A stretch of 53,529 bases of DNA. It comes from UBA6019 sp035535055 (GTDB lineage Bacteria > Chloroflexota > Dormibacteria > Dormibacterales > Dormibacteraceae). The stretch's first letter is position 1. Each line of letters starts with the position of its first letter. Below are positions 1 through 7,712 of this stretch, piece by piece. The DNA lies in the NCBI GenBank assembly GCA_035535055.1, contig DATLQT010000037.1, forward strand, positions 1-53,529, read 5' to 3'. The notes under the pieces were generated by a model, which saw nothing but the letters and a program-made list of their open reading frames with translations, did no database searches and was not told the DNA's origin. The translations under genes were made by a program, and so were the position numbers.

Positions 1-791
1 ATGGTCAGCGTCTTCATCGTCACGTTGAGCCGGTTGGAGACCGTGGACAGGTAGACGTCCATCGCTCCGGTCAGCAGGTCGCGGAGCGAGTCCACCGTCT
101 CGTACTGCCGCAGGATGTGGTCCTGCACATCACGCCAGTACACGGTCATGTCGGACGAGTGAAGGTCGAGCGAGTGGGTGATGAGCCGCTGGAAGAGGTC
201 GCGCTGGTTGGCCAGGAAGCGGCGCAGCTCGGCGACGTCGTGCTTGAGGCTGTAGATCGTCGCGAGCATGGCCGGGTCGGCCTTCTCGATGATGTCGTCC
301 TGGAGCTGGTCGATGGTCTCGTCGAGCCGCTCCAGCAGCGGGAAGCTGTCGTCGACCAGGGCGTCGATGACCATGTAGGTCAGGTAGGCCGCCTGTTCCT
401 GAGTCGCGCTGGGGTCCGCCTTGATGTGCTCGCGCAGGGCCTCGAGGCTGGCGGTCTTGCGGTCGTGGACGGTGACGACGTAGTGGCGGCCGAGGTAGAT
501 GAAGTGCTCCAGGAAGGCGATCTTGTCCCGGATCCACTCGGCCGAGAAGACCACCATGAAGGAGTAGCCGCTGTACTCCTCCAGCTTCGGCCGCTGCTGC
601 TTGTGCTCGATGTCCTCGATCGTCAGATGGTGAAACCCGAAGACCTTGGCCAGGATCTCGTAGTCCTCGGCGTCGGGGTCGGTGATGTCGAGCCAGAAGC
701 CCTCCGCCTCGGCCTGCTTCAGGTGGTGAGTCAGCCCCGATTGGGAGGGCTCGATGTAGGACCCGTGGGTGGTGATCAGTTGGCGACTCAT
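1..791 (-). CDS. corA: CorA-family magnesium/cobalt transporter, 3' end cut by window edge
   Basis: Reads in from an ATG at 789-791 and stays open to base 1, giving 263 residues without a stop. The N-terminal cytoplasmic part matches CorA/MIT transporters: an early acidic WLDITDPD stretch, then FGFHHLTIEDIEHKQQRPKLEEY, written here as the family pattern H-x3-(I/V)ED-x3-x-QRPK, and a long helical region (DSFPLLERLDETIDQL onward) leading to the pore helix. The two C-terminal membrane helices and the GMN selectivity motif lie outside the window. CorA moves Mg2+ across the inner membrane as a pentamer. Truncation is by the window, not by mutation. It runs in the same direction as the next genes but no operon link is evident. 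Confidence 0.9.
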   Translation of the reverse strand, partial: MSRQLITTHGSYIEPSQSGLTHHLKQAEAEGFWLDITDPDAEDYEILAKVFGFHHLTIEDIEHKQQRPKLEEYSGYSFMVVFSAEWIRDKIAFLEHFIYLGRHYVVTVHDRKTASLEALREHIKADPSATQEQAAYLTYMVIDALVDDSFPLLERLDETIDQLQDDIIEKADPAMLATIYSLKHDVAELRRFLANQRDLFQRLITHSLDLHSSDMTVYWRDVQDHILRQYETVDSLRDLLTGAMDVYLSTVSNRLNVTMKTLT

Positions 792-808
792 GGCGCCAGT
801 ACTTTAAG

Positions 809-1282
809 TCAGAGCCAGCGCCCCACCCGCGCCCGATATTCGCGATAGGCCGCGCCGAAATGGTCCTCGAGGTACGCCTCCTCGCGGCGCACGACGCCGC
901 GGTCAACCACGGCCAGCACACCCGGCAGCATCAGCAACGACCAGCCGGCACCTGCCAGCAGAGAGACGCCGGTGTAGATCAGGGTCATGCAGAGGTAGGC
1001 GGGATTGCGAGAGTACTCGAAGGGTCCCTCGGTGACGAGCGCCACCGGCGTCTCGTAGGGGTCGACGGGGGTGCCCGCGCGTCGCATGGTGGCGAAGAAC
1101 CACCCACCGAGCGCGGCGCCGGCGGCCAGCAGCGGCAGGCCCAGGAGCCGAACCGGGCCCGGCATCCGCGGCGGCCGGACCAGCCGGCCGAGCAGGAGGC
1201 CCGCCAGCAGCGGACCGAGGAAGAGCAGCGGGGGCGGCGCGATCACGTCGGGGTGGCGATGAGCGTCCATCTTTTCGGCCAT
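809..1282 (-). CDS. Isoprenylcysteine carboxyl methyltransferase / PEMT-type membrane methyltransferase
   Basis: 157 residues with an N-terminal hydrophobic segment, another near residues 45-65 and a hydrophobic stretch near 105-125. The family signature is clear: TEGPFEYSRNPAYL at about residues 84-97 and the C-terminal R-x-EE-x-YLE-x2-FG-x2-Y-x2-Y ending in RWL. These residues bind S-adenosylmethionine in the ICMT/PEMT membrane family. Prokaryotic members have mostly unknown substrates (lipids or small molecules), so no substrate is proposed. The gene lies 32 nt behind the SDR stop and could be the last cistron of the catabolic operon. A second in-frame ATG at residue 5 is an alternative start. 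Confidence 0.8.
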   Translation of the reverse strand: MAEKMDAHRHPDVIAPPPLLFLGPLLAGLLLGRLVRPPRMPGPVRLLGLPLLAAGAALGGWFFATMRRAGTPVDPYETPVALVTEGPFEYSRNPAYLCMTLIYTGVSLLAGAGWSLLMLPGVLAVVDRGVVRREEAYLEDHFGAAYREYRARVGRWL

Positions 1283-1314
1283 AAGCTTGCACCGTGCGGG
1301 CTCGCCCTGCGGGC

Positions 1315-2070
1315 TCAGATCATCGTCAGGCCGCCGTTCACGCTCAGCGTCTGGCCGGTGACGTAGTCGGCGTCAGCCGAGGCGAAGAAGCAGACGGCGG
1401 CGGCGATCTCCTCCGGCCGGCCGGTGCGGCGAAGCGGGATCGAGCGGACTATCGCAGCCATGAGGTTCTCGTTGTCCCCGGTGATCCCGGCCAGCAGCGG
1501 CGTGTCGACAAGGCCGGGCGCGACACAGTTGACGTTGACGCCGTGGCGGGCGACCTCTCGAGCCACCGCCTTCGAGAAGGCGATCACCGCGCCCTTCGCG
1601 CCGGAGTAGACGACCTCGCCGCTGGAGCCGACGCGCCCAGCGTCGGAGGCGATGGTCACGATCCGGCCGTAGCCCCGCTCGATCATCGCCGGCAGCACCG
1701 CGTGGGTGACCGCCAGGTGGCCGCGGTAGTTGATGCCGATGACCCTGTCCCAGAGTTCCTCGTCCGTCTCGAGGAAAGGCCCGGCTCGGTCCCAGCCGGC
1801 GTTGGAGACGAGGATGTCGACCTTGCCCAGGGCGTCGAGGGCGCGGGCGGTCATCGCCCGGACCGCTTCCGAGTCGGTGACGTCCACTCCCAGCGCGAGC
1901 GCCCTGCCACCGGCCCTGCCGATCTCCTCCGCGACCTCGTCCGCTCGCGCCGAGTCGAGGTCGGCGATCACCACGGCCGCCCCTTCTCCGGCGAGCCGGA
2001 GCGCCGTGGCTCGGCCGATGCCGCTTGCCGCGCCGGTCACGATCGCGACCCGGTTCTCGAAACGCCTCAT
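1315..2070 (-). CDS. SDR oxidoreductase, BadH-like 2-hydroxy(cyclo)acyl-CoA dehydrogenase candidate
   Basis: 251 residues, the usual length for classical short-chain dehydrogenases. Cofactor motif TGAASGIG at residues 12-19, an Asp at the end of the second strand (IADLD) favouring NAD over NADP, the NAG motif at 90-92, and the catalytic Ser142, Tyr155, Lys159. The opening residues and overall pattern recall BadH, 2-hydroxycyclohexanecarboxyl-CoA dehydrogenase, and related 3-hydroxyacyl-CoA dehydrogenases; IpdF of steroid ring degradation is also an SDR. Its ATG overlaps the preceding CoA-transferase-fold subunit stop by 4 nt (ATGA), so it is translationally coupled to the ring-degradation operon. 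Inferred role: oxidation of a cyclic hydroxyacyl-CoA intermediate before C-C cleavage. Substrate is not determined. Confidence 0.85.
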   Translation of the reverse strand: MRRFENRVAIVTGAASGIGRATALRLAGEGAAVVIADLDSARADEVAEEIGRAGGRALALGVDVTDSEAVRAMTARALDALGKVDILVSNAGWDRAGPFLETDEELWDRVIGINYRGHLAVTHAVLPAMIERGYGRIVTIASDAGRVGSSGEVVYSGAKGAVIAFSKAVAREVARHGVNVNCVAPGLVDTPLLAGITGDNENLMAAIVRSIPLRRTGRPEEIAAAVCFFASADADYVTGQTLSVNGGLTMI

Positions 2071-2843
2071 CGCCCGAACTCGCCGAGCAGGCCGTCGGGG
2101 TCGAGTCCGCGCAGGATCGCCAGCTCCTCGCTGGTCGGCGATGCCGTGGTCGCCAGCGGTTCTTTCATTGCGAAGGTGAAGCCGGTCGCCTCTACCACCT
2201 GGTCAAGGCGAACTCCAGGGTGCAAGGTGGCAAGGCGCGCCCGGTGGGTGGCGGGGTCGAAGTCGAACGTGCAAAGCGGAGTCACCAGCAGCGCGGGGCC
2301 ACCCCCAGGGAACTGCTTCGGCCGGCCGTCGAAGCCGGGGCCGCTGACGAAGTCGACCGCTTCGACGAGGGTTCGCGGGTCGTGGCTCATCGAGTAGATC
2401 AGCACCCGCCCGGCGCGGGCCAGGAAGGGAAGGCCGACGCCGCCTGGCCCGCGCAGGCTCGGGCGCGTCCAGTGCCCGACTGGGCCCAGGTTGCAATTGC
2501 CGTGAGCGTCGATCTGCAGCCCGCCGGCGAAAAAGACATCGACCACATCACCCCGACCCTCGAGGAGGATCACATCGTTGAGCGGCAGAACCAGGTCGGC
2601 GTCGAGCAGCCGCTCGTCGCAGCTGGACGCAACCAGGGGTCGGAGGTGAGGGTTGACCGCGCCGCTGCCGCCGGCGATGAACCAGAGCCCGGGCGCGGTG
2701 GTCAGTTGGGCGAGGCGACAGGCGGCCTGCGGCAGCGCGCTGACGGCGCCCATGATGGCGACCTCGCCCGGCCTCAAGTGGCGCGCCATGACGGCGGCCA
2801 TCAGCTCCGCTGTCGAATATTTGGCCTCCACGAGGGTGTTCAC
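2067..2843 (-). CDS. IpdB-like CoA-transferase-fold subunit beta (cyclic acyl-CoA hydrolase type)
   Basis: 258 residues. The pattern LRPGEVAIMGAVSALPQAA, the central AGGLQIDAHGNCNLGPVG, the VEAVDFVSGPGF segment and the C-terminal LHPGV run match IpdB, the partner of IpdA that hydrolytically opens the last steroid ring (COCHEA-CoA) in mycobacteria. The wider class I CoA-transferase family includes glutaconate CoA-transferase GctB. Starts with GTG overlapping the IpdA-like stop by 4 nt. An IpdAB-type pair would cleave a carbon-carbon bond in a cyclic diketo-CoA ester instead of moving CoA, but a true CoA-transferase role cannot be excluded. Confidence 0.8.
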   Translation of the reverse strand: MNTLVEAKYSTAELMAAVMARHLRPGEVAIMGAVSALPQAACRLAQLTTAPGLWFIAGGSGAVNPHLRPLVASSCDERLLDADLVLPLNDVILLEGRGDVVDVFFAGGLQIDAHGNCNLGPVGHWTRPSLRGPGGVGLPFLARAGRVLIYSMSHDPRTLVEAVDFVSGPGFDGRPKQFPGGGPALLVTPLCTFDFDPATHRARLATLHPGVRLDQVVEATGFTFAMKEPLATTASPTSEELAILRGLDPDGLLGEFGR

Positions 2844-3679
2844 GAACGCACCCCGCTGGGCGACATCTCGTTGGCGCGCAGGTACTCGGCGAATCCTGCC
2901 TCGGTGCGGGCCAGGCGGAGGTACTCGCGGAGCGCCGGCTCGTCGTAGCCGTACTCGCCGTGGGCGGCCGTCGGCCGGCAGCCACCCGGCGCGATGACGA
3001 CCGCGTCGACCAGGAAGCCGGGTAGGACGCTCTCCGATGGGTGGCGGGCGACCTCGCTCGGCGCGGCCAGCCGCTCGACCTGGACGACCACCGTCCTGGC
3101 CGCCATCGCCATCAACCGGTCGGTGAAGTGGGCTCCGGCGAAGATCGCGTTGCCGCGCTCGTCGGCTGCCTGGGCGTGGACCAGGGCCACGTCGGGGCGC
3201 AGCGCGGCGGCTGTCAGCACCCGCTCCCCGGTGAAAGGGTCGTCGAGGCTGCGGAAGCCATCCGGGTTGGCGCTGCTGACGTCGGAGAGCTCGAGGCCGG
3301 GGGGCAGGACGACGAACGGGAGGCCCCCGGCCCCGGCGTACAGCCCGTGCACGATCGCCGCCTCGCAGAGCTCGAGCACGCGGATGCTCCGGGACTCGGC
3401 AGCCCGCCGGTAGCAGGGAGCGAGGCCGAGGTGCTCGAATCCGATGTAGGCCGTCGCGACCTCCTTCACCAGGCCGGAGCCGATCAGCAGGTCGGCCGCC
3501 AGCGCCCCTGAGGGGCTGGTCAGCAGCCGGCGTGCGCCCCGCCCGCGTCGGACCAGCTCCCGGACCAGCTCCATGGGGTTGTTGTGCATGTGCATCCCGC
3601 CGACCGCGAGGACCCCGGTGCCTTCCGGCACCAGCTCCTCGACGGCGGCTTCGGTGGAGAGGAAGCGGGTCTCAGGCAC
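2840..3679 (-). CDS. IpdA-like CoA-transferase-fold subunit alpha
   Basis: 279 residues starting at a GTG that overlaps the upstream crotonase gene by 8 nt. N-terminal VAVGGMHMHNNPME replaces the GxGxxG of classical CoA transferases, similar to the AGWGSRRKPM region of IpdA. The stretch IRVLELCEAAI (residues 99-109) aligns with the IpdA segment carrying its catalytic Glu105; Glu103 and Glu106 are candidates. VALVHAQAADERGNAIF and VDAVVIAPGGCRPTAAHGEY are typical of the alpha subunits. Inferred to form a heterodimer with the beta subunit downstream and to act on a cyclic or beta-oxo acyl-CoA. Alternative: acyl-CoA:carboxylate CoA-transferase activating an aromatic acid, which would explain the absence of an acyl-CoA ligase. 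Confidence 0.8.
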   Translation of the reverse strand: MPETRFLSTEAAVEELVPEGTGVLAVGGMHMHNNPMELVRELVRRGRGARRLLTSPSGALAADLLIGSGLVKEVATAYIGFEHLGLAPCYRRAAESRSIRVLELCEAAIVHGLYAGAGGLPFVVLPPGLELSDVSSANPDGFRSLDDPFTGERVLTAAALRPDVALVHAQAADERGNAIFAGAHFTDRLMAMAARTVVVQVERLAAPSEVARHPSESVLPGFLVDAVVIAPGGCRPTAAHGEYGYDEPALREYLRLARTEAGFAEYLRANEMSPSGVRS

Positions 3680-4661
3680 CGGTCAGAGCGGCCTCGGCCG
3701 GGGTGGCGACGAGGGCACTCCCGCACTTGCCGCAGAAGGCGAACTCGGCCGGGATGCCCTTGGCGCCGCAGGACGGGCAGGTGCCGGTGTAGGCGCCCCA
3801 GACGAATTCGCTGGAGCCGCCTGCCGCTGCCTTGGCGCGGATGCCGCGGTAGTCGGGCTGCCGCTTCTCGACGAAGGCCGTCATCCCCTCCCAGGGCTCG
3901 AGCGAGGCGAAGTGGAGGCTCAGCCAGTCGCGGGCGTGGCCGATCGACGCCGACCAGGCCTGGTCCTTCCAGTAGTTGACCGCCTGCTTGGTGTAGCGAG
4001 TGCACTCGGGGAACTTGTCGATGAGCTTTTGCGCGAGGGTGTCAACCGCGGCGTCCAACTCTGCGTACGGCACGACGCGGTTGACGAGGCCCCAGTCGAG
4101 GGCGGTCGCGGCGTCGATCGGGTCGCAGGTGAACAGCATCTCGCGGGCGCGGCGGTCGCCGACCATCAGGGGCAGCCACTGGGTGGCGCCGCCGGCGGCG
4201 ACGCTGCCGACCCGGGTGCCGACCTGGCGGATGGTCGCGTGGTCGGCCATGACGGCGAGGTCGCATGCCATGTTGAACTCGTTGCCGCCGCCGGCGACCA
4301 GGCCGTTGATCCGTGCGATCACGGGCTTGCCGATGTTTCGGAGCTGGTCGTGGCACTCCTGGAAGAGGCCCATGTACTTCCAGTAGTCGCGGGGCCGCTG
4401 GAGGTACTCGGACTGGTACTCGGCCACGTCGCCGCCGGTGCAGAAGGCCTTCTCGCCGGACCCCGTCAGCACCACCACCGCGACCCCGTCATCCCAGGCC
4501 GCGTCCCGAAAGGCGACCGTCATCTCCTGGAGGGTGTGGGCCGAGTAACAGTTGTAGACCTGCGGCCGGTTGATGGTCACCGTCGCGACCCATTCCTTCT
4601 TCTCGTAGAGGATCTCGTCGAAGCCGAAGTCCGCCGCCGCGCGGGGGGTGAAGCTGCTCAT
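3672..4661 (-). CDS. Oah/BamA-like crotonase (6-oxocyclohex-1-ene-1-carbonyl-CoA hydrolase type) with C-terminal zinc ribbon
   Basis: 329 residues from the ATG at 4659-4661, chosen because it overlaps the upstream ATPase stop as ATGA. Crotonase fold: GEKAFCTGGDVAEY, then YWKYMGLF, GLVAGGGNEFNMACD (oxyanion region), VGSVAAGGATQWLP and FPECTRYTKQAVNYWK. The CTGG-x2-x-EY and MACD patterns resemble 6-oxocyclohexenecarbonyl-CoA hydrolases, which hydrate and open the ring after benzoyl-CoA reduction, though the internal insert of Thauera-type Oah is absent; naphthoate synthase MenB is a more distant relative. Residues 295-313 add a CPSC-x11-CGKC zinc ribbon that I do not know from Oah or BamA. Inferred role: hydrolytic ring opening. 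The substrate is uncertain. Confidence 0.8.
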   Translation of the reverse strand: MSSFTPRAAADFGFDEILYEKKEWVATVTINRPQVYNCYSAHTLQEMTVAFRDAAWDDGVAVVVLTGSGEKAFCTGGDVAEYQSEYLQRPRDYWKYMGLFQECHDQLRNIGKPVIARINGLVAGGGNEFNMACDLAVMADHATIRQVGTRVGSVAAGGATQWLPLMVGDRRAREMLFTCDPIDAATALDWGLVNRVVPYAELDAAVDTLAQKLIDKFPECTRYTKQAVNYWKDQAWSASIGHARDWLSLHFASLEPWEGMTAFVEKRQPDYRGIRAKAAAGGSSEFVWGAYTGTCPSCGAKGIPAEFAFCGKCGSALVATPAEAALTGA

Positions 4662-5506
4662 GCCAAGACTCCTTGCGCAACCCTGCGGCTGCGGCCGGCC
4701 CATTCCCCGGCCGCCTGCAGCTTGCGCACCCTGTCGAGGGCGAGCAGGCCGGCGCCGAGGGCTCCGTTGAAGTGCCCCAGGTCTCCGTCGGGCACGTTGA
4801 CGGGAGCGTTCAGCTCATGCCTGATGGCCTTGACGAAAGCCTCGTTGCGGCTCATGCCGCCGCAGAAGGTGAACTCCGGCTCCATGCCGACCCGCTTCAT
4901 CAGCTGGTGGGCGCGGCCGGCAAGCGACAGCACGGCGCCGTACATGATGTCCTCCGGCCTTGTCCCGCTGGTGAGGTGATTGATCACCTCCGACTCGGCG
5001 AAGACGGCGCAGACGGAGGAGATGGTCACCGGCTCCTTCGAGACCATGGCCAGTGAGCCGATCTCGGCCGGGTCGAGCCCCATATAGCGGGCGGTCTTCT
5101 CCAGGAAGGCGCCCGTTCCGGCCGCGCACTTGTCGTTCAGCCGGAAGGAGCGGACCTTCCCCCGCTCGTCGATCTTGATCGCCTTGACCGTCTGCCCCCC
5201 GACGTCGAGGACCGTCCGGGTGGCGGGGAACTGGTGGAACGCGCCCCGGCCGTGGCAGGTCAGCTCGGTGATCTGCAGGTCTCGCATCGGGACCACGTAG
5301 CGGCCGTAGCCGGTGGACGCGACGTAGTCGACCTCCTCTTCCGTGAGACCGGCCGCGGCGAGCACCTCGGAGTAGCCGCGCTCGGCGGCCCCGGCCAGGT
5401 TGAAGCCGGTCTTCACCATCGAGCGGCCGCAGATCTTCTTCTCATCGTCGAGCACCACGGCCTTGGTGTAGGTCGCGCCGACGTCGATGCCGACCACGCG
5501 GGTCAT
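4658..5506 (-). CDS. BcrD/BzdP-type ATPase subunit of a class I benzoyl-CoA reductase-like enzyme
   Basis: 282 residues, the usual BcrD length. ASKHA-fold nucleotide-binding elements: VGIDVGATYTKAV at 5-17, STGYGRY at 64-70, LDVGGQTVKAI at 100-110, and FCGGMSRNEA near the C-terminus. Cys127 in DKCAAGTGAFLEKTA and Cys166 in SSVCAVFAESE are the expected ligands of the [4Fe-4S] cluster shared across the ATPase dimer. These proteins couple ATP hydrolysis to injection of a low-potential electron into the catalytic subunits. It differs from the neighbouring 305-residue paralogue, so the pair would form a heterodimer like BcrA-BcrD, unlike the homodimeric activators of 2-hydroxyacyl-CoA dehydratases. 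ATG overlaps the preceding stop by 4 nt. Confidence 0.88.
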   Translation of the reverse strand: MTRVVGIDVGATYTKAVVLDDEKKICGRSMVKTGFNLAGAAERGYSEVLAAAGLTEEEVDYVASTGYGRYVVPMRDLQITELTCHGRGAFHQFPATRTVLDVGGQTVKAIKIDERGKVRSFRLNDKCAAGTGAFLEKTARYMGLDPAEIGSLAMVSKEPVTISSVCAVFAESEVINHLTSGTRPEDIMYGAVLSLAGRAHQLMKRVGMEPEFTFCGGMSRNEAFVKAIRHELNAPVNVPDGDLGHFNGALGAGLLALDRVRKLQAAGEWAGRSRRVAQGVLA

Positions 5507-6420
5507 GACGCGTGCACCTTCGGCATCCGCGGAGCGACCTTGATCAGCACCGGGACCTCGCAGTCGTCACAGGCCGGCGCCGCCTTCCGCGTCGCGTCGA
5601 GCCTGTCACCGACCGTGATCGCCTCGAGGGCGCCGGCCGCTCCCGACGCCGCCTTGTCGAGGGCGAACAGGGAGGCGCCGATGGCGCCCATGTAGTGCGC
5701 TTCCTCGCTGACGTTGAGGTGCATCTCGAGCATCTCCTCGAGGATCCGGACCATGGCCAGGTTGCGGGTGACGCCGCCTGTGAACGTCAGCTCGGACTCG
5801 ATGCCGACGCGGCGCAGGAGCGAGATGCTGCGGGTGGCGATCGCCTGGTGGACGCCCATCAGGACGTCCTCCATCTTCTTGCCCCGGGCGAGCCAGTTGA
5901 TGATCTCGGTCTCGGCGAAGACGGTGCAGGTGGTGGTGATCTTGACCGGGTTCTTGGCGACAAGGGCCAGCGGGCCCAGTTCGCCGAGCGGAATGTCGAG
6001 GGCCATCGCGGCTGCCCCCAAGAAGCGGCCGGTGCCGGCGGCGCACTTGTCGTTCATGCAGAAGTCGAGGACCTGGCCCTCGGATCCGATCCGGATCGCC
6101 TTGGTGTCCTGGCCGCCGATGTCCAGCACAGTGCGCGTCCGCGGAAACAGGTACTGGCCGCCGCGCGCGTGGCAGCTGATCTCGGTGACCTGGGTGTCGC
6201 CGAAGGTGACCTTGTAGCGGCCGTACCCCGTGCCGACCACATAGGCGACCTCGCGGCGGTCGATACCGGCGTCGGTGACGGCAAGCGCGAACGCGTTCTC
6301 GGCCGCGGCCGTGACGATGCCGCCGGTGTCGATCAGCGCGCGGCCAAGCACTCGACGCTCGCCGTCCATGACGACGGCTTTGGTCTGGGTCGAGCCGACG
6401 TCGACTCCTCCTACCAGCAT
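5503..6420 (-). CDS. BcrA/BzdQ-type ATPase subunit of a class I benzoyl-CoA reductase-like enzyme
   Basis: 305 residues. Motifs: VGGVDVGSTQTKAV, GTGYGRYKVTFG, EISCHARGG, LDIGGQDTKAI, and the long signature DFCMNDKCAAGTGRFL, with Cys126 and Cys165 (TTTCTVFAETE) as predicted cluster ligands. The FCMNDKCAAGTGRFL form is typical of BcrA/BzdQ and of HgdC-type activators. The short length fits the Azoarcus BzdQ form, not the longer Thauera BcrA. Follows the catalytic subunit gene by 4 nt with an AAGGGGTGA ribosome-binding site, and overlaps the next ATPase gene by 4 nt. The C-terminal tail after residue 280 adds two more cysteines (CDDC). Confidence 0.88.
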   Translation of the reverse strand: MLVGGVDVGSTQTKAVVMDGERRVLGRALIDTGGIVTAAAENAFALAVTDAGIDRREVAYVVGTGYGRYKVTFGDTQVTEISCHARGGQYLFPRTRTVLDIGGQDTKAIRIGSEGQVLDFCMNDKCAAGTGRFLGAAAMALDIPLGELGPLALVAKNPVKITTTCTVFAETEIINWLARGKKMEDVLMGVHQAIATRSISLLRRVGIESELTFTGGVTRNLAMVRILEEMLEMHLNVSEEAHYMGAIGASLFALDKAASGAAGALEAITVGDRLDATRKAAPACDDCEVPVLIKVAPRMPKVHAS

Positions 6421-6424
6421 GGGA

Positions 6425-7705
6425 TCACCCCTTCGCCGCCACCAGGGCGGCAGTCTTGCGGGCTCCGAGCGCCTCGAAGAAGGCGTCGATGCGGTTCTTG
6501 AACTGGGCCTCCGACCAGAGCCGGGGATCGACCAGGTCGGACTCTATGAAGAGCGAGGGGACGTCCTTGGTCTTGGCCAGGTACTCCCGGCTGTCAGCCA
6601 TCCCGGTGCTGACGGTCCGGCAGCTCTTGACCGAGTGGTAGACGATGCCGTCGGTCTTCCAGTCACGGACGGTATCGGCGAGCTGGTCCTGGCTGAAGAA
6701 CATGTTCGACATCGAGCGCCGCCCGGTGATCAACAGCTGTTCGGCGAGGCTCTCCAGCGGCCGATCGACGTCGAACTGGATGCCCATGTCGAGGCCGCCG
6801 CCGGCGTAGGCCAGGTACTCGGAGTTGACGTAGACGGCCCCCCAGTCCTGGAAGAGCTCCAGGAAGCGGCGAAAGTACGAGTAGCAGGCGGGTCCGACGC
6901 CGTGGAGGCGGAAGCGCTCCTCCTCGATGGTGCCGATGCCGTGGAGGACTTTGTACTCCATCTCCGCGCGCAGCTCGGCCATGTAGGCGGCGCCGGCCTC
7001 GGTGCCGCGGTAGGCGCTGAGAACGCCCATGTAGGTCAGTCCGTCGGCCATGGCGTTGAACGGCGCCGGGATGTTCTGGTTGAGCTTGAGGACCGCGCTC
7101 CAATCCGCTGCCATCCGGTTGACGTGGGCGAGGTTCTCTTGCAGGCGCTCGATCTTGAAGGGCTTGCCAGTGACCGCCTCGCAGGCCTCGATCAGCTCTT
7201 CCAGCTGGCTCTGCACGTAGCGCCGGTCGTTCTCGAACTGCTCGCTCCCGGGCTCGGTGCTCCAGCCGATGCCTCGCTGGCCGGGGATGTCGAGGACGAA
7301 GACCCTGCAGCCGTACATCCGCTGCCAGACCTCGACCCATTTGACGTAGGTGTTGCACATGTTGGTGGCCACCACGATCGACGGCTTCGGGATGCGGCCG
7401 TTGGGATGCCTGCGCCCGTCGAGGTGCATCCCCACGTCGGCCTTCACGTAGCCACAGACGTCGGTCGAATAGCCGTAGTCCTCCGCCTTATTGAGGTAGT
7501 CGAGGGAGACCTTTCGGACCGCCATCTGGAGCGAGTTGATCTCGGGGAAGACGAGGTTCAGGTCGAAGGCCTTGAGGATCTCGGCGGTCGAGCCCATGAC
7601 AAACACGTAGGCGCTCGGGTCGCCCGACTCGGCGGCGGCGTCGAGTTCGGAGTACCACTCCTTGAAGAGGCGGTTGCCGTCGCGCCGGCCGCGACCCAGC
7701 AGCAT
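6425..7705 (-). CDS. BcrB/BzdO-type catalytic subunit, 2-hydroxyacyl-CoA dehydratase/benzoyl-CoA reductase family
   Basis: 426 residues from the ATG at 7703-7705, preferred over a TTG at 7738 that would overlap the upstream gene by 26 nt. Family features: FPEINSLQM, YSTDVCGYVKADVGMH (cluster cysteine), PKPSIVVATNMCNTYVKW (second cysteine), VFVLDIPGQRG, and the late SVKSCRTVSTG (third cysteine). These three cysteines are the expected [4Fe-4S] ligands. In class I benzoyl-CoA reductase the B and C subunits hold the active site that reduces the aryl ring. In 2-hydroxyacyl-CoA dehydratases the same fold performs dehydration. Two distinct ATPase partners downstream favour the reductase type. Confidence 0.87.
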   Translation of the reverse strand: MLLGRGRRDGNRLFKEWYSELDAAAESGDPSAYVFVMGSTAEILKAFDLNLVFPEINSLQMAVRKVSLDYLNKAEDYGYSTDVCGYVKADVGMHLDGRRHPNGRIPKPSIVVATNMCNTYVKWVEVWQRMYGCRVFVLDIPGQRGIGWSTEPGSEQFENDRRYVQSQLEELIEACEAVTGKPFKIERLQENLAHVNRMAADWSAVLKLNQNIPAPFNAMADGLTYMGVLSAYRGTEAGAAYMAELRAEMEYKVLHGIGTIEEERFRLHGVGPACYSYFRRFLELFQDWGAVYVNSEYLAYAGGGLDMGIQFDVDRPLESLAEQLLITGRRSMSNMFFSQDQLADTVRDWKTDGIVYHSVKSCRTVSTGMADSREYLAKTKDVPSLFIESDLVDPRLWSEAQFKNRIDAFFEALGARKTAALVAAKG

Positions 7706-7712
7706 GCCCGGG

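Noticed and set aside
3573..4979. 468-codon plus-strand frame over the crotonase and CoA-transferase genes
   Set aside because: Composition is Val/Gly/Asp/Arg-rich shadow coding opposite real genes; no motifs.
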